From Alphaproteobacteria bacterium (GTDB lineage Bacteria > Pseudomonadota > Alphaproteobacteria > Rhizobiales > Xanthobacteraceae), in assembly GCA_005884745.1 (NCBI GenBank), contig VAZU01000078.1, forward strand, positions 1 to 22,552: a DNA stretch of 22,552 nucleotides, written 5' to 3'. The position numbers were made by a program, and so were the translations under genes. Shown here piece after piece: positions 16,566 through 22,552 of this stretch (its first letter is position 1; every line of letters starts with the position of its first letter). The notes under the pieces were generated by a model that was not told the origin of the DNA, did not search any database, and was given only the letters and a program-made list of their open reading frames with translations.

Positions 16566-16870
16566 GGCGGCCTCCCTGTTCGCGCTCCGCTGTGGGATTT
16601 TCCATCACGGTCGAACACGAACAATCGCGTCCTGCATTCGACCTGCGGGGCATTGGCCGCCAGCCTACCGCAGACCGCGGCTCATTGCACCGATTTCTCG
16701 GTGCGGGCGACACCGCATCGGCCCGCTGCCGCGATCGCCCGGCACGGGATCGACGCTTGCCGCTTGGCTGCGCAACTCCGAGGTGCGATGATCGCCGCGA
16801 CGCTGCCGCGCCGCTCACGACGGCGGCTCGCCGGGAGCCGTTTCTCGGTCTGAACAGGGAGGAACAGCTG
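16566..16870. promoter_or_regulatory. Divergent intergenic region between WS/DGAT and acyl-CoA ligase genes
   Basis: 305 bases with no credible gene. It separates the two divergent starts and must hold both promoters, but I see no clear -35/-10 pair. A 7-bp hairpin (16687-16693 with 16698-16704, loop TTTC) is near the middle. An AGGGAGGA ribosome-binding site lies at its right end, just before the ligase GTG, and AGGGAGG lies at its left end for the WS/DGAT gene. An open frame running through it in phase with the ligase lacks family similarity and is treated as chance. Confidence 0.4.
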
Positions 16871-18568
16871 GTGGATCAACATCCTTGGATCAAGTCGTAT
16901 CCGGCCGGCGTGCACTGGGATGCCGAGCTGGCGACCATGCCGGTGCCGCAGATTCTCGAGCAGTCCGCCGCCAAGTGGCCGGACAAGCCGGCCATCGATT
17001 TCATGGGCAAGAAGCTCACCTATCGCGAGCTCGACGATTTGGCCAGTCGCGCCGCCAAGGGCTTTCAGCAATTGGGCGTCGGGCCGGGAATTCATGTCGG
17101 AATCTATCTCCCCAACACCCCCCACTACCCCATCACCTTCTTCGGCGTGCTCAAGGCGGGCGGCACCGTGGTGAACTACTCGCCGCTCGATGCCGAGAAG
17201 GTGCTCGAGCACAAGGTCGATGACAGCGAGACCGATATATTGGTTACGCTCGACATGAGCGCGCTCTACCCGCAAATCGCCAGGCTGCTCGGCAAGACCC
17301 GGCTGAAGCGGCTGGTGGTCGGCAACGTGCCGGAGATGACGCCTGCGCCCGACGCGGTCAGGGCGCAGCTGGCCGCGGCCAAACAACTGGCCGACGTTCC
17401 GAGCGACGACAAGCACGTCGCGTTTCAGGACCTGCTCGCCAACGACGGCAAGTATCGGCGGCATGCGCTCGGCGATCTGACGGAGGCGATCGCGGTGCTG
17501 CAATACACCGGAGGCACCACCGGACTGCCGAAAGGCGCGATGCTGACTCATGCCAACCTCTCGGCAGCGATCAGCCAATATTTCGAGATTACGCGAACCG
17601 ATCCCCCCATCCTGGAGCTGGGAAAGGAACGCGTGCTCGCGGTTCTGCCCCCGTTCCACATCTACGCGCTCACGGTCAACATGCTGCTCGGGACCAGGCT
17701 CGGCGCCGAGCTCATCCTGCACACGCGGTTCGACGTGGACGCCGTGATCAAAGATATCGCGACCAAGAAAGTCACCTCGTTTCCCGGCGTGCCGACCATG
17801 TATGTGGCGATCATCAACTACCCGGGCGTCGAGAAATGCGATCTATCGTCGATCAAATGGTGCGCCTCCGGCGGCGCGCCCTTGCCGCTCGAGGTCCAGC
17901 GGCGATTTCAGGAACTCACGGGCTGCCGGCTCGCGGAGGGCTGGGGCATGACCGAGACGTCGCCGACCGGCACCTTCACGCCGCCTCAGGGGGCGCCAAG
18001 GGCCGGCTCGTGCGGCATTCCCATCCCGGGAATCGTCATCAAGTTCGCCAGCGTCGCCGGCGACGGGAAATACGTGGGGTTGGGAGAGCGCGGCGAGATC
18101 TGCATCAAGGGTCCGAACGTGATGAAAGGCTATTGGAAGAATCCGCAAGCGACGGCCGAGGTAATGACCTCCGACGGGTTCCTGCGTACCGGCGACGTCG
18201 GCTACATGGATGAAGACGGTTATATTTATATCGTCGACCGCACCAAGGACATGCTGCTGTGCGGCGGCTACAACGTCTATCCGCGCGTGATCGAGGAAGC
18301 CATCTTCAAGCATCCTGCCGTCGAAGAGGTCTGCGTCATCGGCGTGAAGGATGCGTATCGGGGGCAATCGCCCAAGGCCTTCATCAAATTGAAGGGCAAT
18401 GCGTCCTCTCTCACGCTCGACGAGCTCAAGCTCTTTCTCAAGGACAAGCTCGGCAAGCACGAGATGCTGCAAGCCATGGAGATCCGCTCCGACCTGCCGA
18501 AAACGCCGGTCGGCAAGTTCGACAAGAAGAAGCTCTACGAGGAAGAAGACAAACGCGCGGCGAGCTAG
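16871..18568 (+). CDS. Long-chain fatty-acid--CoA ligase (AMP-binding)
   Basis: 565 residues. The adenylation motifs are complete: P-loop YTGGTTGLPKG (212-222), GWGMTETSP (357-365), TGDVGYMDEDG (440-450) with Asp442, VDRTKD with Arg457, and the C-terminal catalytic Lys549 in TPVGKFDKK. It fits the FadD-like acyl-CoA ligases that make acyl-CoA from free fatty acid, ATP and CoA in the cytoplasm. The GTG at 16871 is preferred because a strong AGGGAGGA precedes it and the protein then opens HPWIKSYPAGV like its family. The open frame extends to 16592 but with no similarity. Acyl-CoA from this enzyme would feed WS/DGAT, beta-oxidation or PHA precursors. The hydrolase gene follows after 48 bases. 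Confidence 0.93.
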   Translation: MDQHPWIKSYPAGVHWDAELATMPVPQILEQSAAKWPDKPAIDFMGKKLTYRELDDLASRAAKGFQQLGVGPGIHVGIYLPNTPHYPITFFGVLKAGGTVVNYSPLDAEKVLEHKVDDSETDILVTLDMSALYPQIARLLGKTRLKRLVVGNVPEMTPAPDAVRAQLAAAKQLADVPSDDKHVAFQDLLANDGKYRRHALGDLTEAIAVLQYTGGTTGLPKGAMLTHANLSAAISQYFEITRTDPPILELGKERVLAVLPPFHIYALTVNMLLGTRLGAELILHTRFDVDAVIKDIATKKVTSFPGVPTMYVAIINYPGVEKCDLSSIKWCASGGAPLPLEVQRRFQELTGCRLAEGWGMTETSPTGTFTPPQGAPRAGSCGIPIPGIVIKFASVAGDGKYVGLGERGEICIKGPNVMKGYWKNPQATAEVMTSDGFLRTGDVGYMDEDGYIYIVDRTKDMLLCGGYNVYPRVIEEAIFKHPAVEEVCVIGVKDAYRGQSPKAFIKLKGNASSLTLDELKLFLKDKLGKHEMLQAMEIRSDLPKTPVGKFDKKKLYEEEDKRAAS

Positions 18569-18616
18569 CGGCGTCGTCGCCGCGAACCGTCGATCCGCCG
18601 GCGAGAGGCACGGGCG

Positions 18617-19369
18617 ATGAGTGCCGAAGACGAGATCGAGCCGCCGTCCCCCCGTCTGCTGGCGCTCGAGGCGCGCGGTCTGCTGGACATTCCGGCGCTG
18701 CTGGCCGCGGCTCCCTTCCTGGCGACCGCGCCGCGAGGCCAACGCCAGGGCGTGATCGTTCTTCCGGGATTGGGCGCCGATGATCGCTCGACCGTCGCGA
18801 TCCGCCGGTTCCTGGCCAGTCTGGGCTACGACGTGCACGGCTGGAACCGCGGGCGCAACATCCGGGGAGCGGACGCGGATCTGCCGGCGATCGCCCAGCA
18901 GGCGTCTCGCCTGCGGGCCGCAACCGGTCTGCCGGTCAGTCTGGTGGGCTGGAGCCGCGGCGGCATCATGGCGCGCGAAGTGGCGCGCGAGATCGCGCCG
19001 GACATCCGCATGGTCATCACGCTCGGAAGCCCGTTTGCCGCGCCGACCGCGAGCAATGTCCGTACCCTGTGGCGCTTGCTTTCCGGCGAGAAGGCCGCAT
19101 CGCCGCGGCCGGAATGGATGCGAGCCCTCGCGCGCCCCATACCGGTGCCGGCCACCGCCATCTATACGCGCTCCGACGGTGTCGTCGCCTGGCAAGCCTG
19201 TCTGGAGCCGGAGGGAACGCACAGCGAGAACATCGAGGTCCGCACCACGCATCTCGGGCTCGGCTTCCACGCTCCGGCGCTCTGGGTCATTGCCGATCGT
19301 CTCGCGCAGCCGTTCGGCACGTGGCGGCCGTTTCGGCCCGGTCCGCTGGTCGCGCCGTTTTTCCCGTGA
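18617..19369 (+). CDS. Alpha/beta hydrolase, GWSxGG type (paralogue 2)
   Basis: 250 residues from the ATG at 18617. The likely triad is Ser113 in VGWSRGGI, Asp187 in YTRSDGV and His212 in THLGLG. It shares the full layout of the hydrolase at 10852-11634: N-terminal RLLALEARG, VIVLPGL, VHGWNRGRN, VITLGSPF and a conserved C-terminal ADRLAQ. No signal peptide or cap domain is seen. It lies 48 bases after the acyl-CoA ligase and probably shares its transcript, so an acyl-ester or acyl-thioester substrate is reasonable; this is inference. Its stop is 31 bases from the stop of a convergent SDR gene, with no clear terminator between. Confidence 0.85.
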   Translation: MSAEDEIEPPSPRLLALEARGLLDIPALLAAAPFLATAPRGQRQGVIVLPGLGADDRSTVAIRRFLASLGYDVHGWNRGRNIRGADADLPAIAQQASRLRAATGLPVSLVGWSRGGIMAREVAREIAPDIRMVITLGSPFAAPTASNVRTLWRLLSGEKAASPRPEWMRALARPIPVPATAIYTRSDGVVAWQACLEPEGTHSENIEVRTTHLGLGFHAPALWVIADRLAQPFGTWRPFRPGPLVAPFFP

Positions 19370-19400
19370 AAAATTTAGGGGCGAAAGCACGACCCGGCGC

Positions 19401-20177
19401 TCACGCCGTGGTCGCGTAACCGCCGTCGACCGCGATCGTGGCCCCGCACACGAACCCGCTGGCCTTCGACGAAAGATAGAGCGCCGCCCCGGCCATATCC
19501 TCCGGACGGCCGACCCGCAACATCGGGGTCTGCCGCACGACGACTTGGCCGATCTCCTCGGGAATGGCCGCGGTCATTTTCGAGGGAAAATATCCCGGCG
19601 CGATGGCGTTCACGGCGATGTGCTTCTTGGCAAGATATTTGGCCATCATCCGCGTGACGTGCAGCACTCCGGCCTTCGAGGCAGCGTACGAATAGGTCTC
19701 GATTCCCGACACGTGCATCCCGTCGATCGAACCGACGTTGATGACACGGGCGAAATCGTCGGCGCGGCCCGCAGCTTCCAGCAGCTTGAGCAGCCGCTGC
19801 GTCAGGAAGAACACCGATTTGACGTTGAGGTCCATGATCTTGTCCCATCCCGACTCCGGGAAGTCCTCGAAGCTGGCGCCCCAGGTGGCTCCTGCATTGT
19901 TGACGAGAATATCCAGCCGTTTCTCGCGACGTTGCATTTCCCCGGCCAGCCGCTCGATCTCGTCCATAGCCGACAGATCCGCCGGTATGGAGATGCACTC
20001 CCCGATGCGCGACAGCTCCCGGGCGAGCGCATCGCACGCATCCGCCTTGCGCGCCGTGATGTAGACCTTGGCGCCGTTCTCGACATAGCCGCGAGCGATC
20101 ATTTCGCCGATGCCGCGACTTCCGCCGGTGACCAGCGCGACCTTGCCGCGCACGCTGAACAGCTGCTCGATCTTCAT
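19401..20177 (-). CDS. SDR family oxidoreductase, RhlG-like 3-ketoacyl reductase
   Basis: 258 residues, a classical SDR. The cofactor motif is TGGSRGIG, followed by NNAG, an active-site YSYAASKAG with the Tyr and Lys intact, and a C-terminal DGGY. The pattern ITARKADACD, ADLSA, LVNNAGATWGASFEDFPESGWDKIMDLNV is close to what I recall of Pseudomonas RhlG, an NADPH-dependent beta-ketoacyl reductase first linked to rhamnolipid and PHA precursors. The ATG at 20177 has a GGAGAGGG site upstream. It would supply 3-hydroxyacyl units if it acts like RhlG or FabG; substrate carrier (CoA or ACP) and chain length are unknown. It lies near PHA genes but is not in their operon. Confidence 0.85.
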   Translation of the reverse strand: MKIEQLFSVRGKVALVTGGSRGIGEMIARGYVENGAKVYITARKADACDALARELSRIGECISIPADLSAMDEIERLAGEMQRREKRLDILVNNAGATWGASFEDFPESGWDKIMDLNVKSVFFLTQRLLKLLEAAGRADDFARVINVGSIDGMHVSGIETYSYAASKAGVLHVTRMMAKYLAKKHIAVNAIAPGYFPSKMTAAIPEEIGQVVVRQTPMLRVGRPEDMAGAALYLSSKASGFVCGATIAVDGGYATTA

Positions 20178-20362
20178 CGTCCCTCTCCTTGGTTTCCGTT
20201 AAGAGCGGGCAATCTTTTCAGGATGCTTCGTCGACGAGCGACACGACCCGCGCCGCGTCTCCACCTTGCGACGCGCCGATTTCACCGGAGCGCCGACGCC
20301 AGGCGGAAAACCAGGCGAAATGCCGGGTCATGCCGCAGCACGCAGCGGAGGCGCGAGTTTTC

Positions 20363-20782
20363 TTATTTCTTTTCAACGCTGCCGCGAATTTCCTCGAAGC
20401 TCTGCTGCATTCGCTCCTGAATGATTCTCAGAGCATCGGCGCTCGATTTCTGAACGAGCTGTGCGACGTCGCCGGTGTTCCGGATCGCCGCCTCGAACGC
20501 CTTTTTGGCAAGCTCGGCTTGCTTGGCGGCCGCTTCCTGCGGGCTCTCGAGCTTGAAGTCTCGCACCATCGCGCTGGTCTCTCGGATCGCCTCTTCGACG
20601 ATCTCTCTCTGCTTCACCGCCAGCGACTTCGCGCCTTCCGATGCAGCTTCTGCCGAACGCGCCAACGCGTCGATATTCTTGCGATGGGCTTCGATCAGCT
20701 TATCCGTATCGACCCGCGGTAACTTGAGGTCCTCCGCGAGTTTCGTAAACATGCTCGTAAAAGATTGCCACTGCTCGACCAT
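20363..20782 (-). CDS. Phasin family protein (second phasin)
   Basis: 139 residues from the ATG at 20782, which has a GGAGG six bases upstream; the longer in-frame ATG at 20839 adds 19 unlikely residues. The whole protein is predicted helix: WQSFTSMFTKLAEDLKLP, then IEAHRKNIDALARSAEAASEGAKSLAVKQREIVEEAI, a pattern typical of the PhaP-type phasin family. Such proteins bind the polyhydroxyalkanoate granule surface and may activate the synthase. It differs in sequence from the phasin at 9994-10497. It is divergent from the PhaR-like/PhaC operon, 206 bases away, so a shared regulatory region is plausible. No membrane segment or signal peptide. Confidence 0.88.
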   Translation of the reverse strand: MVEQWQSFTSMFTKLAEDLKLPRVDTDKLIEAHRKNIDALARSAEAASEGAKSLAVKQREIVEEAIRETSAMVRDFKLESPQEAAAKQAELAKKAFEAAIRNTGDVAQLVQKSSADALRIIQERMQQSFEEIRGSVEKK

Positions 20783-20988
20783 GGTATCCTCCAACGGTTG
20801 CCTCGCGTGGATTAAAGCCGATTTGGCCCCCGGCTTCAAAGGCCCCAGGATTGCGGCCGGTGCCGACGGCTCTCCTCGAACCCGTCTCGCGAGTTTTGTT
20901 GCCGAAAGCAGGGACCCGGCGATATGTTTCTGCAGCGTGGGGCCGACGAGACAAGGGCCATCGCCAGTCAGCGAAAAGAAGGGCCATC

Positions 20989-21369
20989 ATGGCGGAGCCG
21001 CCTTCGAAAGATCCTGCTGCCGCCTGGCGCGATCTGGTCGCCCAGTGGGAGAAGAACCTCAATGAGCTGGCCAACCGGACCATGGGGTCGGATGAGTTCA
21101 GTAAAGCGATCAACCAAGCCATGGGCCTGTCCGCGGGCATGCAGAGCTCGTTGAGCGAGGCCATGGGCCGCTATCTCGCCAGCCTGAACCTGCCGAGCCG
21201 GGCGGAAATGGCCGGCATCGGCGAACGCCTGCACGCGATCGAGGAACGCCTCGACCGAGTGCTCACCCTGTTGCAGTCCCCGGCGGACGCCGCCAAGCCC
21301 GGCGGCGCGGCCGCAACCTCCAAGCCCCCGCGGACGAAGCGTCCTCCCGATCGAGGCGAGAAGCCATGA
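20989..21369 (+). CDS. Class III/IV PHA synthase accessory subunit (PhaR/PhaE-like)
   Basis: 126 residues from the ATG at 20989, with AAGAAGGG just upstream; the open frame reaches 20851 without similarity. The core reads DPAAAWRDLVAQWEKNLNELANRTMGSDEF, then a GRYLASLNLPSRAEM segment and a coiled helix IGERLHAIEERLDRVL. This order matches the Bacillus synthase subunit PhaR (not the repressor of the same name) and the C-terminal part of PhaE. The subunit binds and activates PhaC on the granule. From about residue 98 it has a Pro/Lys/Arg-rich tail that the Bacillus protein lacks as I remember it. It overlaps phaC by ATGA, supporting a two-subunit synthase. Confidence 0.75.
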   Translation: MAEPPSKDPAAAWRDLVAQWEKNLNELANRTMGSDEFSKAINQAMGLSAGMQSSLSEAMGRYLASLNLPSRAEMAGIGERLHAIEERLDRVLTLLQSPADAAKPGGAAATSKPPRTKRPPDRGEKP

Positions 21370-22442
21370 CGGCAACCGGCGGGGCAGACTTGTTGGAGTC
21401 GCGCATCCGTGCCGAGGTGGAACGCGCCATCCAGCGCAACATCAAGGGGCTGGAATATTTCGGCTCTCCGGCGCCCGTGCTGGGATCGACGCCGAAGGAC
21501 CTGCTCTGCAAGCGCGGAACGCTCAATCTCTATCATTACCGGCCCGTGGCCGACGAACTGTACCGCGTGCCGTTGCTGATGGTGATGGCGACCACGAACC
21601 GGGGTTACATCTTCGACCTCGCCCCCGGACAGAGCCTGGTCGAGTTCCTGCTCAAGCAGGGCTACGATGTCTACCTGATCGACTGGAGCCCGCCCCGCCC
21701 CGACGAAAAGCGGCTGCGTCTCGAAGATTACACGCTCGATTTCCTTCCCGATTGCGTGCGCCGGGTGCAGGAGGATGCCGGCGAGGAGGAAGTGACGATC
21801 CTCGGCTATTGCATGGGCGGCGTGCTCTCGGTGATTTACGCGGCCCTGCATCCGCAAGGCCCGATGAAAAATCTGGTTTGCTTCACGACGCCGATCGACT
21901 GGCGCCACATGGGGCTGTTCACCAAGTGGGCGCATCGGGATTTCTTCGATGTCGACAGGCTCGTGGATGCGCTCGGCAACGTGCCTTCGGAGTTCATCTT
22001 CACGTCGTTCGAGCTGCTGCGTCCCGCTACACGCTCCGCCGGCCAGCTCAAGCTGTGGGAGAACATGTGGAACGACGAGTTCGTCAAGTCGCACCGGATG
22101 TTCGAACGCTGGTCGACCGACACGTTGCCGCTTCCGGGCGAATACTTCCGGCAGATCATCAAGGAACTGATGTGGCGCAACGCCCTGTTCGGCAACGAGC
22201 TCACGCTCGGCGGCAGGCGGGCGGATCTCGGCAACATCCGGGCGCCCGTCCTGCACGCGGTTGCCGAGCACGATCACATCGTCCCTTACGATGCCGCGAA
22301 ACCCCTCGTCGAGCGCGCGGGATCAACCGACAAGCAGGAGCTGGTTTTCAAAGGCGGACACGTCAGCGTCGTCGCCGGGGGCAACGCCGTCAAGCGCCTG
22401 TGGCCGAGGCTCGATGCCTGGCTGGGGGAGCGTTCGATATGA
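21366..22442 (+). CDS. phaC: Polyhydroxyalkanoate synthase, class III/IV type
   Basis: 358 residues, the length of class III/IV synthases (about 355-360), far shorter than the class I enzymes (about 600) usual in alphaproteobacteria. The lipase-like box is GYCMGG with nucleophile Cys149; the acid is Asp303 in EHDHIVP and the base His332 in KGGHVS. These lie at or within one residue of the known Allochromatium positions (149, 302, 331). Conserved DLAPGQSLVEFLL, YLIDWSPP and LVCFTTPID surround them. It polymerises 3-hydroxyacyl-CoA into PHA at the granule surface. The ATG overlaps the stop of the small subunit gene, and its own TGA overlaps the start of a GNAT gene. Substrate chain length cannot be read from sequence. 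Confidence 0.93.
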   Translation: MTATGGADLLESRIRAEVERAIQRNIKGLEYFGSPAPVLGSTPKDLLCKRGTLNLYHYRPVADELYRVPLLMVMATTNRGYIFDLAPGQSLVEFLLKQGYDVYLIDWSPPRPDEKRLRLEDYTLDFLPDCVRRVQEDAGEEEVTILGYCMGGVLSVIYAALHPQGPMKNLVCFTTPIDWRHMGLFTKWAHRDFFDVDRLVDALGNVPSEFIFTSFELLRPATRSAGQLKLWENMWNDEFVKSHRMFERWSTDTLPLPGEYFRQIIKELMWRNALFGNELTLGGRRADLGNIRAPVLHAVAEHDHIVPYDAAKPLVERAGSTDKQELVFKGGHVSVVAGGNAVKRLWPRLDAWLGERSI

Positions 22443-22552
22443 CGAGCGCCGATGCCGGGCGTTATCCGCGCACGATCCATGGCGAGGCCGGCGATTTGCA
22501 GCTGCGCTACATGACGGCGGCGGATGAGGCTGCGGTTCTGGCTTTCGCACGC
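22439..22552 (+). CDS. GNAT-like acetyltransferase (N-terminal fragment)
   Basis: The first 38 codons of a gene cut by the right window edge; the ATG at 22439 overlaps the phaC TGA by four bases. The residues run RTIHGEAGDLQLRYMTAADEAAVLAFA, which looks like the first strand and helix of a GNAT N-acetyltransferase (the common RxMTxxDxxxVLxF pattern). No catalytic motif is within view, so the family call is tentative. The tight overlap indicates cotranslation with the PHA synthase, which would be an unusual partner for a GNAT enzyme. Confidence 0.55.
   Translation, partial: MTSADAGRYPRTIHGEAGDLQLRYMTAADEAAVLAFAR

Noticed and set aside
16687..16704. Small hairpin as a possible riboswitch or operator
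   Set aside because: Only a 7-bp stem with no conserved context or poly-T tail; kept as a note within the intergenic entry.
16592..16870. In-frame N-terminal extension of the acyl-CoA ligase
   Set aside because: The 93 extra residues are Arg-rich without family similarity, and a strong ribosome-binding site precedes the GTG at 16871.
18780..20420. 546-codon open frame on the + strand
   Set aside because: It overlaps the second hydrolase in another frame and is antisense to the RhlG-like SDR; composition is that of a shadow frame.
1..22552. CRISPR arrays, tRNA or rRNA genes, insertion sequences and phage genes
   Set aside because: No regularly spaced repeats, cloverleaf or rRNA sequence, transposase or integrase was seen on either strand.

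Overview
The window is GC-rich, densely packed bacterial DNA. Several intergenic hairpin repeats match types I recognise from alphaproteobacteria of the order Hyphomicrobiales (Rhizobiales). Together with the phasins and the gene content they suggest a Bradyrhizobium/Xanthobacteraceae-like soil bacterium. This is inference; there is no rRNA or other marker gene in the window.

Left third (1-7528, all + strand): the 3' end of a peptide-type solute-binding protein, then dppB, dppC, dppD and dppF-like genes of one ABC importer, packed end to end or with ATGA overlaps. An M20 metallopeptidase overlaps the last ATPase gene by four bases. The likely scheme is import of a peptide or amide-linked compound and its hydrolysis in the cytoplasm. 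After a palindromic repeat come a 2,4-dienoyl-CoA-reductase-like SDR, a cupin protein and a DinB-fold protein.

Middle (7529-9863): a repeat-filled convergent gap, then a quinone-reductase-type MDR oxidoreductase and an alpha/beta hydrolase, both on the - strand.

Right half (9950-22552): a storage-lipid and acyl-metabolism region. It holds two phasins, two paralogous alpha/beta hydrolases, a wax ester synthase/diacylglycerol acyltransferase (WS/DGAT), a P450-BM3-type fatty-acid hydroxylase fused to its reductase, a long-chain acyl-CoA ligase, an RhlG-like SDR, and the start of a PhaR-like subunit / short PhaC synthase / GNAT operon. The genes form divergent blocks: WS/DGAT with P450 on the - strand, ligase with hydrolase on the + strand, and phasin against phaR-phaC-GNAT. 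Together they could activate fatty acids, hydroxylate or reduce them, and store them as polyhydroxyalkanoate or neutral lipid.

The most notable local observation is that the P450-reductase gene is broken. About 65 bases of the FMN domain appear to be missing, which shifts the frame. The wrong frame happens to stay open for about 500 codons, so a naive gene call gives a plausible-length but chimeric protein.
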